Assembly (NCBI GenBank): GCA_045588675.1
Contig: JAZNER010000012.1
Location: 1-18,722 of the forward strand
Direction of reading: 5' to 3'
Length of the DNA stretch: 18,722 bases
DNA from: SVTX01 sp045588675
GTDB lineage: Bacteria > Bacillota > Clostridia > Oscillospirales > CAG-272
The notes under the pieces are model-generated. The model saw only the letters and a program-made list of their open reading frames with translations. It was not told where the DNA came from and searched no databases. Both the position numbers and the translations under genes were made by a program. Position 1 is the first letter of the stretch. Each line of letters starts with the position of its first letter. Shown piece after piece: positions 6,621 through 13,380 of the stretch.

Positions 6621-6905
6621 ATGGATATCAAAACAGACGGATTGAAGCACGGCGGAGGAAAATTTCGTCTTGATCTTGTGCCAGCAGAACTGATCGAGGC
6701 GGTCGGTGCTGTGATGACACACGGAGCGGAAAAATACGGAATTGACAGTTATAAACGGGTAGAACCAACAAGATATAGGGCGGCATTGATGAGGCACATC
6801 TGCAAGTGGCTTAAAGAACCGCACGGCGTTGACGAAGATAGCGGACTTCCGCACCTTTATCACATCGCTTGTAACGTGGCATTTCTGCTTGAATTGGACA
6901 AATAA
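6621..6905 (+). CDS. DUF5664 family, dATP/dGTP diphosphohydrolase-like
   Basis: A 94-residue protein that matches the phage DUF5664 family, annotated as dATP/dGTP diphosphohydrolase N-terminal domain and related to the all-alpha NTP pyrophosphatases. The family signature is nearly complete: HGGGKFRLDLVPAELIEAVGAVMTHGAEKYG (10-40), RYRAALMRHICKWLKEP (51-67), then DEDSGLPHLYHIACNVAFLLEL (71-92), with E/D and H residues that could bind metal. It would trim purine dNTP pools, in some phages to favour modified bases, but no base-modification gene is visible here. It has the short form of the family. AAAGAGGC precedes the ATG. It follows the tRNA by 21 bases and may be transcribed from the same promoter. 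Confidence 0.85.
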   Translation: MDIKTDGLKHGGGKFRLDLVPAELIEAVGAVMTHGAEKYGIDSYKRVEPTRYRAALMRHICKWLKEPHGVDEDSGLPHLYHIACNVAFLLELDK

Positions 6906-6924
6906 GAAAAGGAGTTGATACAAT

Positions 6925-6969
6925 ATGCTAACCAAACACAGCCGATTGTGTCGGCTCTTTTGTGCATAA
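6925..6969 (+). CDS. Possible 14-aa leader peptide overlapping a hairpin
   Basis: An ATG with a usable ribosome site (AAAAGGAG, 10 bases upstream) opens a 14-codon frame, MLTKHSRLCRLFCA, closed by TAA. The frame reads through the AGCCGA/TCGGCT hairpin described at 6940-6961. It may be a leader peptide that lets ribosomes influence termination, or a chance frame. No similarity is recognised. Confidence 0.25.
   Translation: MLTKHSRLCRLFCA
6940..6961 (+). terminator. Short rho-independent-type terminator
   Basis: AGCCGA (6940-6945), loop TTGTG, TCGGCT (6951-6956), then CTTTT. The 6-bp stem is short but has four G-C pairs per arm and a T-rich tail. It lies after the DUF5664 gene and before the packaging genes, so it is likely to end or attenuate the preceding transcript. 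Confidence 0.5.
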
Positions 6970-6980
6970 TGGGGGAATGT

Positions 6981-7319
6981 ATGTTTATGTGTAGAAATTG
7001 TAAGCATAAAAAGGTATGCAAAAATAGAGAACAGTTTGAAAAGTCTTTGGAAATCTGCAAGGATTTTGACAATTCAAATAATCCCGAAACTTATGGTAAT
7101 ATTTACGATATGTTTCAGCCAATTTTTGAATGGATACAGAAACACTATCCAAGTGGTGAAATGTTCTTTATTGTTGATAGTAGAAGTGCAAGAATGTATC
7201 ACGATTATAAAGTGAGTGCGTATGATAAGAATATGACAAAAGACCTGCAAACGGAAATCAAAAAGGCGTTTTCAAACGATGAAGAAAAACAAGATTGCTT
7301 GAATTATGAAAGGCGGTGA
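6981..7319 (+). CDS. Hypothetical cysteine-rich phage protein, 112 aa
   Basis: An unrecognised protein with an N-terminal cysteine cluster, MCRNCKHKKVC (C4-x2-C7, H9, C13) and a further C25, likely to bind one zinc ion. The rest (about 30-112) is a mixed fold, including ETYGNIYDMFQPIFEWIQKHYPSGEMFFIVDS. The ATG at 6981 is placed after GGGGGAATGT; an ATG two codons later (6987) and one at 6969 are alternatives. It overlaps the upstream end of the small terminase region but not its chosen start. Placement directly before terS suggests it belongs to the late/packaging transcript, yet no role can be given. Confidence 0.6.
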   Translation: MFMCRNCKHKKVCKNREQFEKSLEICKDFDNSNNPETYGNIYDMFQPIFEWIQKHYPSGEMFFIVDSRSARMYHDYKVSAYDKNMTKDLQTEIKKAFSNDEEKQDCLNYERR

Positions 7320-7323
7320 GATA

Positions 7324-7710
7324 TTGGCAAAGGGATTAACCGATAAGCAGAAAATATTTGTCTATGAATATCTCATTGACTTTAACGCAACACAGGCGGC
7401 TATAAGGGCAGGATATAGCAAAGATACCGCAGGGGCGATAGGTGCTGAAAACCTTAAAAAACCTCAAATTCAACAATTTTTAGAGAAATATCAAAATGAC
7501 CGTTCCGAAAAGTGCGGTATTAAATTTGATATGATTATTGAGGAATTGAGAAAGATAGGCTTTGCCGATATTGACCCCGAAGCCGTAAGACCGACAGACA
7601 AAATCAAGGCTTTGGAAACTATGTCAAAACTGCTTGGCTTCTTTGAAAGCGGAGCGGATGAAAACATAGAGGACATAAGCGAAGCGGAGGCTGATGTCTT
7701 TGGCGGTTAA
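7324..7710 (+). CDS. terS: Terminase small subunit
   Basis: The DNA-recognition subunit of the phage packaging motor, 128 residues, Terminase_2-like. It starts LAKGLTDKQKIFVYEYLIDFNATQAAIRAGYSKDTAGAIGAENLKKPQIQQFLEKY, the classic helix-turn-helix sequence of this family, then an oligomerisation segment and an acidic C-terminus (DENIEDISEAEADVF). I prefer the TTG at 7324 because it has the strong site AAGGCGGTGAG just upstream and gives the usual MAKGLTDKQ start; the in-frame ATG at 7306 has no ribosome site and lies inside the previous gene. The end overlaps terL by 17 bases, the normal arrangement. Confidence 0.92.
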   Translation: MAKGLTDKQKIFVYEYLIDFNATQAAIRAGYSKDTAGAIGAENLKKPQIQQFLEKYQNDRSEKCGIKFDMIIEELRKIGFADIDPEAVRPTDKIKALETMSKLLGFFESGADENIEDISEAEADVFGG

Positions 7711-9028
7711 GAGGACAAATACACTTGCTTATAATTGGAGCGATAAGCACAAAGAGTATATGCGGAATACGCAGACTTGCTCAATGAATATTGCAGAGGG
7801 TTCTATCCGTAGTGGTAAGACCACAGACAATATATTTTGCTTTGCTCACGATTTGAAAAAGTCAAAAGACAAATTACACCTTGCAACCGCTTCAACGCAA
7901 CCAACGGCAAAAATTATCATAGGCGATTGCGACGGGTACGGATTGGAGCATATTTTTAGGGGTCAGTGCCGATGGGGTAAATACAAAGGCAATGAGTGTT
8001 TGAGGATATGTGGAAAAGATACAGGGTACAAAGAAAAGATTGTTTTGTTTTGCGGCGGTGCAAAGGCTGATAGTTACAAGAAGTTTAGAGGTATGTCTAT
8101 TGGCTTATGGATTGCAACGGAGATAAACCTACACCACGAAGAAACGATAAGAGAAGCACAACGCAGACAGATAAACGCAGATATAAAACGCTTTTATTGG
8201 GATTTGAACCCCGAAAGTCCAAACGCAGAGATTTACCGAAAGTTTATTGATGTGTATGAGGAAAAGAGCGAAAGCGGACAGTTAAAGGGCGGTTTTAATC
8301 TTATAACCTTTAACATCTTTGATAATATCAATTTGTCAAAGGAAAACCTTGACGAAGAAATATCAAAGTATGAGTTTGGAAGTGTTTACTATAAGCGAGA
8401 TATACTCGGTTTGCGATGTGCGGCAGAGGGCATAGTTTTTCAAGACTTTGCGGAGAATGTCGAGAAGTATATCATTGACAGAAAAGATGTACCGAAAGAT
8501 TTGCGGAATTTTTCCGTAGGGTTCGACATTGGAGGCAACCTGTCAAACTATTCGCTTGTTGCAAGTGCAGTTGACAGACAAAACAATGTTTATGTATTAA
8601 AGGCAAAAGAGATATTGCCGCAGGATTTACGCCCTGCTGATGTTGAAAATGCCGCAAAGGATTTTATATCAAGCATAGAAAAAGAATACGGCATAAGGGC
8701 AAATAACTGTTATGTAGACGATGCATACTATACGATTATCAACGGACTTAACGATTGGCGATATATATTTGATAATGCCGCCTGTATCAAGTCATCAATG
8801 CCGTTGCAGGATAGACCCTTGATGTTATCTAAACTTATGGCACAAGGAAAATTCAAACTTGTAAAGGGCGAATGTGAACCGCTTATAGAACAGTTACAAA
8901 ATGCGGTGTATGACCCGAAGTGTGAAAAAGCGATTATCCTTGACGATGGCAGTTACAACATCGATTGTGTAGACTCCCTTTTTTATTCCCTTGCAGATGA
9001 ATACGCATACTTGACGGAAAATAAATAA
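7694..9028 (+). CDS. terL: Terminase large subunit
   Basis: The packaging ATPase and headful/cos nuclease, 444 residues. The ATPase domain shows Walker A GSIRSGKT (36-43) and a Walker B-like GLWIATEIN (137-145, with E143 as catalytic carboxylate); the usual aspartate before the glutamate is replaced by T, a known variant. The RNase H-like nuclease domain has FSVGFDIGG (D278), NCYVDDAYYTI (D342/D343) and NIDCVDSLFYSLADE (D427), the expected three acidic sites. Its length is complete for the PBSX/Terminase_6-like group. It overlaps terS, and would normally be followed by the portal gene; here an HNH endonuclease and a broken methyltransferase are inserted. Confidence 0.95.
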   Translation: MSLAVKRTNTLAYNWSDKHKEYMRNTQTCSMNIAEGSIRSGKTTDNIFCFAHDLKKSKDKLHLATASTQPTAKIIIGDCDGYGLEHIFRGQCRWGKYKGNECLRICGKDTGYKEKIVLFCGGAKADSYKKFRGMSIGLWIATEINLHHEETIREAQRRQINADIKRFYWDLNPESPNAEIYRKFIDVYEEKSESGQLKGGFNLITFNIFDNINLSKENLDEEISKYEFGSVYYKRDILGLRCAAEGIVFQDFAENVEKYIIDRKDVPKDLRNFSVGFDIGGNLSNYSLVASAVDRQNNVYVLKAKEILPQDLRPADVENAAKDFISSIEKEYGIRANNCYVDDAYYTIINGLNDWRYIFDNAACIKSSMPLQDRPLMLSKLMAQGKFKLVKGECEPLIEQLQNAVYDPKCEKAIILDDGSYNIDCVDSLFYSLADEYAYLTENK

Positions 9029-9047
9029 AAAAATGCGTCAAAAGCAC

Positions 9048-9076
9048 TTGACAGGAAATTATATTTGTTGTATAAT
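9048..9076 (+). promoter_or_regulatory. Consensus promoter for the HNH endonuclease
   Basis: TTGACA (9048-9053), 17-bp spacer, TATAAT (9071-9076), a perfect consensus. It stands between terL and the HNH endonuclease gene, whose start is only 18 bases downstream, so the endonuclease can be expressed independently of the late operon. Confidence 0.88.
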
Positions 9077-9094
9077 ATATATGAGGTGATTTAT

Positions 9095-9964
9095 ATGACA
9101 AATATTGAATACAATGAAAACAAAACAAGAGCAACATTTAACGGCAGACTTTATTATTTGCGTGAAAGTCAAGGGTATTATTATTCTCCAAGAAAAGACG
9201 GAAGCGGTTTAGATATGCTTCACAGAATGGTTTATATCCATTATAACGGAGAAATTCCGCAGGGTTATCATATCCACCATAAAGACGGAGATAAATCTAA
9301 TAATGATATAAGCAATTTGGAATGTCTTTCTGCTACAAAGCATTTAACCGAACACGGAAATAATTGGAGTGAAGAACGACTTGAAGAAGCAAGAAAGAGA
9401 ATGCAAGAAATTGTAAGACCAAAGGCTGACGAATGGCACGGCTCGGCAGAGGGTAGAGAATGGCACAAACAGCACTATGAGCAGATGAAAGATAAATTCT
9501 ATGAAGAAGTTGAAAGTGTTTGCATTATTTGTGGCAAAACATTTACGGCACACAGAAAAGGCGGTTCAAAGTGTTGCTCTATGAAATGCAGAGCAAAAGA
9601 ACGCCGTATGAGTGGGATTGATGATGAAACAAGAGTATGCGAAACTTGCGGAAAAGAATTTGTAACAAACAAGTATTATAAAGTCAAGTATTGTTCAAGG
9701 GCGTGTTCTGCAAAGGCAAGAGAAAACAAAGAAACAAGAATTTGTTTATGTTGCGGAAAAGAATTTACAGTAAAACCAAGCGAAAAGAAGGTTTGTTGTT
9801 CAAGGAAATGTGCATCAAATTATTTTGCTAAACCTATGACGGAAGAACAGAAACAAAAGTTGAGTATTGCCAAAACAGGCAAAAAGCTCTCGGAAGAAAC
9901 AAAAAAGAAGATAAGCGAAACCAAGAAACAGAGAGCAAAAGAAAAGGCTATGTGCGAGGTGTAA
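9095..9964 (+). CDS. HNH homing-type endonuclease with zinc knuckles and NUMOD3
   Basis: A 289-residue free-standing homing-type endonuclease. HNH domain: HRMVYIHYNGEIPQGYHIHHKDGDKSNNDISNLE (43-76; H61/H62, N70, N74). Three Cys4 zinc knuckles follow (C143/C146/C161/C165; C182/C185/C200/C204; C217/C220/C235/C239), then a NUMOD3-like DNA-binding tail MTEEQKQKLSIAKTGKKLSEETKKKISETKK (248-278). Such enzymes cut a site in related phages that lack them and spread by repair. The ATG at 9095 follows TGAGGTGATTTAT and is preferred over the TTG at 9065, which lies upstream of the promoter's -10 box. It has its own promoter and is inserted between terL and the methyltransferase, 1 base before the latter's ATG. 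Confidence 0.9.
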   Translation: MTNIEYNENKTRATFNGRLYYLRESQGYYYSPRKDGSGLDMLHRMVYIHYNGEIPQGYHIHHKDGDKSNNDISNLECLSATKHLTEHGNNWSEERLEEARKRMQEIVRPKADEWHGSAEGREWHKQHYEQMKDKFYEEVESVCIICGKTFTAHRKGGSKCCSMKCRAKERRMSGIDDETRVCETCGKEFVTNKYYKVKYCSRACSAKARENKETRICLCCGKEFTVKPSEKKVCCSRKCASNYFAKPMTEEQKQKLSIAKTGKKLSEETKKKISETKKQRAKEKAMCEV

Positions 9965-9965
9965 T

Positions 9966-10680
9966 ATGATACAATTATACAACGGCGATTGCCTTGAATT
10001 GATGAAAAACATTCCCGATGGCTCGGTGGATTTGGTGCTTACTGACCCACCGTATGGCACTACGGCTTGTAAATGGGATAGTGTTATTCCGTTTGAGCCG
10101 ATGTGGGAGCAGTTGAACAGAATAATCAAACCGAATGGTGCTATTTGTCTTTTCGGTAGTGAGCCTTTTTCAAGTGCTTTGAGAATGAGCAATATTAAGA
10201 ATTTTAAGTATGATTGGATGTGGGAAAAAGAGCAGGGTGCAAACTTTATGCTTTGCAAATATCAACCATACAAAGTACACGAAATTGTTTCAGTATTTAG
10301 CAAAGCAAAACACAATTATTTTCCGCAAATGACAGAGGGTAAGCCTTATATTTCGGGCAAAGGTACAAGCGGAGAAATAACAGGCAACAGACCAAAAGTG
10401 CAAACAAAGAACGAGGGCAAAAGATACCCACGAAGCATACAAAGGTTTAATACAGAAAAAAAACAAGTCAACACACCCAACACAAAAACCAATTGCCCTG
10501 CTTGAATATCTTATAAAGACATACACAAACGAGGGCGAAACAGTTTTAGACTTTACTATGGGAAGTGGCAGTTGTGGCGTTGCTTGTATCAACACAAACC
10601 GAAACTTTATCGGCATAGAGTTAGACAAAGGCTATTTTGATATAGCCGAAAAGCGAATAAACGAAGCACAAAATATATAG
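9966..10680 (+). pseudogene. Frameshifted N6-adenine DNA methyltransferase
   Basis: The first frame (9966-10505) encodes MIQLYNGDCLELMKNIPDGSVDLVLTDPPY (catalytic DPPY 27-30) and ends prematurely. From an A8 tract at 10456-10463 the remainder of the enzyme continues in the next frame to the TAG at 10678-10680: HPTQKPIALLEYLIKTY, the SAM site VLDFTMGSGSCGVAC and FIGIELDKGYFDIAEKRI. Removing one A restores a single full-length protein of about 237 residues. So it is either an inactivated beta-class methyltransferase, a gene rescued by polymerase slippage on the A8 run, or a homopolymer sequencing error. It starts 1 base after the HNH gene stop. No restriction enzyme is adjacent. Confidence 0.85.
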
Positions 10681-10692
10681 GAGCGTGATATT

Positions 10693-12015
10693 TTGGGATT
10701 TTGGAGTAATTTTTGGGGATTTGTCAAAAAGAAGATAGACCAATATGACGAGGAAAAGAAAATCGTTGTAAAGGTGCAGGATTGGGAGAATATAACGGAG
10801 TATAACCCTCTTGCGATTGCGAACACAAAACTGACCTCGCTTGTTTGCGATGAGGCAACAGTGGAATTGCAGACGGACAGCACACTTGTTCAGCCCTTGA
10901 TACCACTTGCGGAAAACCTTGAAGCAAAGCGGTATGAAATATGTGCTATGATGAACGGCAAGGGCGGTTGTTTCGTTACGATGGCAACGGGCGAAGATGA
11001 TGAGCCGTACCACCGCATAATCGCTCCTGCTGATGTTTCCGTTTATCGTATGGTAGCCGATAAGATGTATGAGGTCGCTATGGTTATTGACAAGAAGATT
11101 GTCAAGCATAGGGAATACAGGCTTATAAGGCACCATATTCTTGACGAGAACGGCACTTTGTATGTTTACTACTACACCACCGACAAAAGCGGTAACGAGG
11201 AATATTTGGCTGAATGGGAGCATTACAAGAATGATAACGTTGCCTATTATAATGCAAACAATATCGGTGTAGCATACTATAAAAGCCCACAGGATAGCAG
11301 AGGACTTTCTCAATGGGGCGTTCCGCTGAATTTTGGGTGCGAGGAAGTGGAAAATCAAATCAAGGTTGCACGGAATAATCTTGACGAAGAAATGCACCTG
11401 ATGAAAACAAAGCTCTTTGCAGATGAAACCGTTGCAAGAAAAATCGGCACAAAAGATGGTGAGCGTTTTGACCTTCCCGAAGGCATTTACACCATTCGCA
11501 AAAAGGCAGGGGTTGACGGAACACTTATTGACAGTTTTGCTCCGTCTACAAGATACAACGATTACAAGCAAAAGTTGATTGATGCCAAAGCCGATTGGGA
11601 AGATGCGGTAGGCTTGGATAGGGGATTTTTGACAGAAGTTGACCCGACCAACAACGCAACGGCAACGCAGATTAAAAACTCAAATGTAAAGACAAAATCG
11701 CTCGTGAAAAAGATACAGAGTGCTATGTTTGATGGAATAAAGGCAACAATTGAATCCGATGCGGTGTTTTTGAATATTCCGCTTGACCTGTACACGGTTT
11801 ATATTGATTGGATGGATGCGTTTGAAGACCTCGACAAACAGTATGAGCGTATTGTTTCAGCCGTTGACAGAGGTGTGCTTGAAAAAGAGGACGAATTGAG
11901 ATGGCTTTACCCGAATATGACCGATGAGGAAATAGCGGACAAATTGGCACGAATACAGGCAAACAACCAAGCCAACACCGATATGGCTCTTGAACGAATT
12001 TTACAAGGGCAGTAA
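10693..12015 (+). CDS. Portal protein (SPP1 gp6-like)
   Basis: The 440-residue portal forms the ring through which DNA enters the head. Its opening GFWSNFWGFVKKKIDQYDEEKKI and the sequence NPLAIANTKLTSLVCDEATVEL, followed by the stem/clip region (WGVPLNFGCEEVENQIKVARNNLDEEMHLMKTKLF) and ATQIKNSNVKTKSLVKKIQ, are typical of the SPP1/phi3T-type portals of Firmicutes phages. Full length appears present. The TTG at 10693 is favoured because it is the first start in frame and has GGAGCGTGATAT just upstream. The gene is followed by a strong terminator, unusual inside a head operon, and then accessory cassette 1 before the next head gene at 15311. Confidence 0.9.
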   Translation: MGFWSNFWGFVKKKIDQYDEEKKIVVKVQDWENITEYNPLAIANTKLTSLVCDEATVELQTDSTLVQPLIPLAENLEAKRYEICAMMNGKGGCFVTMATGEDDEPYHRIIAPADVSVYRMVADKMYEVAMVIDKKIVKHREYRLIRHHILDENGTLYVYYYTTDKSGNEEYLAEWEHYKNDNVAYYNANNIGVAYYKSPQDSRGLSQWGVPLNFGCEEVENQIKVARNNLDEEMHLMKTKLFADETVARKIGTKDGERFDLPEGIYTIRKKAGVDGTLIDSFAPSTRYNDYKQKLIDAKADWEDAVGLDRGFLTEVDPTNNATATQIKNSNVKTKSLVKKIQSAMFDGIKATIESDAVFLNIPLDLYTVYIDWMDAFEDLDKQYERIVSAVDRGVLEKEDELRWLYPNMTDEEIADKLARIQANNQANTDMALERILQGQ

Positions 12016-12022
12016 TACCACG

Positions 12023-12056
12023 ATACCGAGAACAGAAATGTTTTCGGTATTTTTTT
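12023..12056 (+). terminator. Strong rho-independent terminator after portal
   Basis: ATACCGAGAAC (12023-12033), loop AGAAAT, GTTTTCGGTAT (12040-12050): 11 base pairs with one G-U, followed directly by a run of seven T. It ends the terminase-portal transcript eight bases after the portal stop codon and separates it from the promoter of cassette 1. Confidence 0.88.
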
Positions 12057-12087
12057 GCAAAAAATTAAAAAAGTTTTGAAAAAGGGG

Positions 12088-12116
12088 CTGACAAGTGTAT
12101 AACTTTGTGATATAAT
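12088..12116 (+). promoter_or_regulatory. Promoter of accessory cassette 1
   Basis: CTGACA (12088-12093), 17-bp spacer, TATAAT (12111-12116), preceded by an A/T tract and the sequence GAAAAAGGGG. The same GAAAA(A)GGGG-YTGACAA arrangement occurs at 16550, pointing to a common origin of the two promoters. Confidence 0.8.
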
Positions 12117-12125
12117 ATATACAGA

Positions 12126-12159
12126 GGTTGAGGAAAACAACCGAAAGAAAGATGAGGTA
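12126..12159 (+). promoter_or_regulatory. 5' leader element A (hairpin plus conserved ribosome site)
   Basis: Right at the predicted transcript start a hairpin GGTTG-AGGAAAA-CAACC (12126-12142) presents the sequence TGAGGAAA, and is followed by AAAGAAAGATGAGGTA (12144-12159), the ribosome site of the 51-aa gene. The 16-base segment and TGAGGAAA are identical to leader B at 16586-16625, although the proteins downstream are different. A cis-acting regulatory leader is inferred. Confidence 0.55.
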
Positions 12160-12165
12160 ACAAAA

Positions 12166-12321
12166 ATGAAAGACATTAGATGGTTTGATATGAAGGGAAA
12201 AGAACTTGTTGTAAGAAAGTTTTATGGAGTTGTTGAAAATGAAACAGAAACAACCGTAACATTTAAGTACAACAAGAAGATGATTACATTGAACAAAGAG
12301 GAGTGCATTATCTATGGTTAA
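12166..12321 (+). CDS. Hypothetical protein, 51 aa (first gene of cassette 1)
   Basis: A 51-residue protein, MKDIRWFDMKGKELVVRKFYGV..., ending in NKKMITLNKEECIIYG. It looks like a small beta-rich protein (alternating V/T/K segments) with no cysteine motif or membrane segment. It is supported by the promoter, the leader and the ribosome site GATGAGGTAACAAAA. Its stop overlaps the next gene's start by 8 bases. I do not recognise it; the position as first gene of a self-contained cassette suggests a phage accessory protein. Confidence 0.7.
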   Translation: MKDIRWFDMKGKELVVRKFYGVVENETETTVTFKYNKKMITLNKEECIIYG

Positions 12322-12520
12322 TTACAAAAGAGTTAAGCAAGAGTCCCTGCAAGTCGGGGACACCTTGCACCTTATATGGTGCGGAGATAAACATATATTG
12401 AGGTTTGAAGAATACAAAGGTGTGTTTGATTTTGTTGACAGAATAGCAGTGTTTACGGATGGAGGAAGAATGTCTTTGACAAAAGAACATTATTATAAGG
12501 TTTTGAATGTAGAAATATGA
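12314..12520 (+). CDS. Hypothetical protein, 68 aa
   Basis: A 68-residue protein with a likely small beta-barrel pattern (VKQESLQVGDTLHLIWCGDKHILRFEEYKGVFDFVDRIAVFTDGGRMSL): alternating hydrophobic strands with GD and DGG turns. The ATG overlaps the end of the previous gene and has AAAGAGGAG ten bases upstream. It belongs to the cassette 1 operon; the stop TGA overlaps the next ATG (ATGA). No known family is recognised. Confidence 0.65.
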   Translation: MVNYKRVKQESLQVGDTLHLIWCGDKHILRFEEYKGVFDFVDRIAVFTDGGRMSLTKEHYYKVLNVEI

Positions 12521-12729
12521 ATAAATATAAAATACCAGAAATTGCAAAAGGGAAAATAATCCCAAATAAAAAACCATTTTTTGCACATCCGCATCCAGCG
12601 ACAGAACATTTGACGATAGAACACCCACCAGAAGTCATAGAAATGGTATTTAAAAAAATTATTGAAGAAAATCCAACACAATTAGATTTCGCGGTATATA
12701 CGATATGGAAAAACAATCTAAAAAAATAA
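12517..12729 (+). CDS. Hypothetical protein, 70 aa
   Basis: A 70-residue basic protein with a proline-rich first half (NKKPFFAHPHPATEHLTIEHPPE) and a helical C-terminus (VIEMVFKKIIEENPTQLDFAVYTIWKNNLKK). The start overlaps the previous stop in an ATGA, so translation is probably by coupling since I see no good ribosome site. No family is recognised. Confidence 0.55.
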   Translation: MNKYKIPEIAKGKIIPNKKPFFAHPHPATEHLTIEHPPEVIEMVFKKIIEENPTQLDFAVYTIWKNNLKK

Positions 12730-12800
12730 AATTAGAGCTTGCAATGCCACAATATTGTGGAGAATTTCCGCTTTTGAAATGCGAGAAAGCTGAGGATTGA
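12705..12800 (+). CDS. Possible 31-aa peptide
   Basis: An ATG in another frame inside the end of the previous gene opens 31 codons, MEKQSKKIKLELAMPQYCGE..., ending at 12800, three bases before the next gene. It fills an otherwise empty 70-base gap between two cassette genes, which is the main argument for it. No clear ribosome site is present and no similarity is recognised. Confidence 0.3.
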   Translation: MEKQSKKIKLELAMPQYCGEFPLLKCEKAED

Positions 12801-12802
12801 AT

Positions 12803-13210
12803 ATGAGTGAAAAAGAATATACAGAAAAAGAAATTCAAGAAGTCGCAAAAAATTTTTTTGAAATGTTGTTCGGTATGGTAGAAAATCGGCAAAAAGAGCA
12901 GAAAAAAGAAAATGAAATAAAATCAAAAGAAAACATTGAAGAATGGATAAAAAACAATTCTGATGGCATTTTTCAAATTAAAGTTTGGTATAACGCCGCA
13001 GAAACCTCAAGAGATGCAGACGATATTTGCACAATAGACGAAAAATATTTTTCAAATGTAAATTCGGCAATTGAGTATATGAAAAAATATGTGGAAGAAA
13101 GTTTCTGCAATGCTGGTTGCTTTAGAATAATTGATGGACTTCTTATTTGTAGCGATATTTGTTCTTGGGGCAGAATAATAGAATTAAAAAGGATTGAGGT
13201 GGAAAAATGA
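12803..13210 (+). CDS. Hypothetical protein, 135 aa
   Basis: A 135-residue protein: an N-terminal highly charged helix, probably coiled coil (about 1-55; ENRQKEQKKENEIKSKENIEEWIK), then a compact domain with GIFQIKVWYNAAETSRDADDICTIDEKYFSNVNSAIEYMKKYVEESFCNAGCFRIIDGLLICSDICSWG. The cysteines (C76, C103, C107, C117, C121) could bind metal but do not form a familiar motif. The ATG at 12803 has GAGG eight bases upstream. Its stop overlaps the ATG of the RHH gene (ATGA). Function unknown; part of cassette 1. Confidence 0.6.
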   Translation: MSEKEYTEKEIQEVAKNFFEMLFGMVENRQKEQKKENEIKSKENIEEWIKNNSDGIFQIKVWYNAAETSRDADDICTIDEKYFSNVNSAIEYMKKYVEESFCNAGCFRIIDGLLICSDICSWGRIIELKRIEVEK

Positions 13211-13380
13211 CCGAAACAAGACAAACAGTATTCCGTCAAACAAAGGAAGAATTTGAACAATTAAAGAACGATGCACACGCTCACAGAATGAATATCAGCG
13301 AGTATTTAAGATTTTTAGTTGAAATGGAAAGGGGGCGAATGAAAAATGCCGAAAAGAACGCCAATACCGATAGGAACTAA
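13207..13380 (+). CDS. Ribbon-helix-helix protein, copy 1
   Basis: A 57-residue Arc/MobC-like ribbon-helix-helix protein: a short N-terminal strand TRQTVFRQTKEEFEQLKNDAHAHRMNISEYLRFLVEMERGR, with the helix-turn-helix pair separated by the typical H-x-M-N-I-S-E turn. Such proteins are small dimeric repressors. A relative lies at 16812 (…HNMSVAEFIRYLVAKERK). The ATG overlaps the previous stop (ATGA), preceded by GAGGTGGAAA. The last 12 residues (KNAEKNANTDRN) run into the HNH-like gene, which starts inside this gene; they are probably not ancestral. It may autoregulate the cassette 1 promoter. Confidence 0.7.
   Translation: MTETRQTVFRQTKEEFEQLKNDAHAHRMNISEYLRFLVEMERGRMKNAEKNANTDRN

Noticed and set aside
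6534..7007. Long open frame on the minus strand (about 157 codons)
   Set aside because: It covers the tRNA and the DUF5664 gene; its start region is the translated antisense of the tRNA (LNPRPPGYEPG pattern). It has no ribosome site.
10440..10510. Programmed -1 ribosomal frameshift in the methyltransferase
   Set aside because: Although A8 is slippery, the shift needed to join the two frames is +1 (or -2), not -1. Transcriptional slippage losing one A, mutation, or sequencing error remain.
10621..11571. Minus-strand open frame of 316 codons
   Set aside because: It lies wholly opposite the portal and the methyltransferase end, whose motifs are clear on the + strand; composition is that of a shadow frame, without ribosome site or recognisable domain.
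12126..12159. Hammerhead or other known ribozyme in the shared leader
   Set aside because: The catalytic core CTGATGA...GAAA is missing and only one short stem forms.
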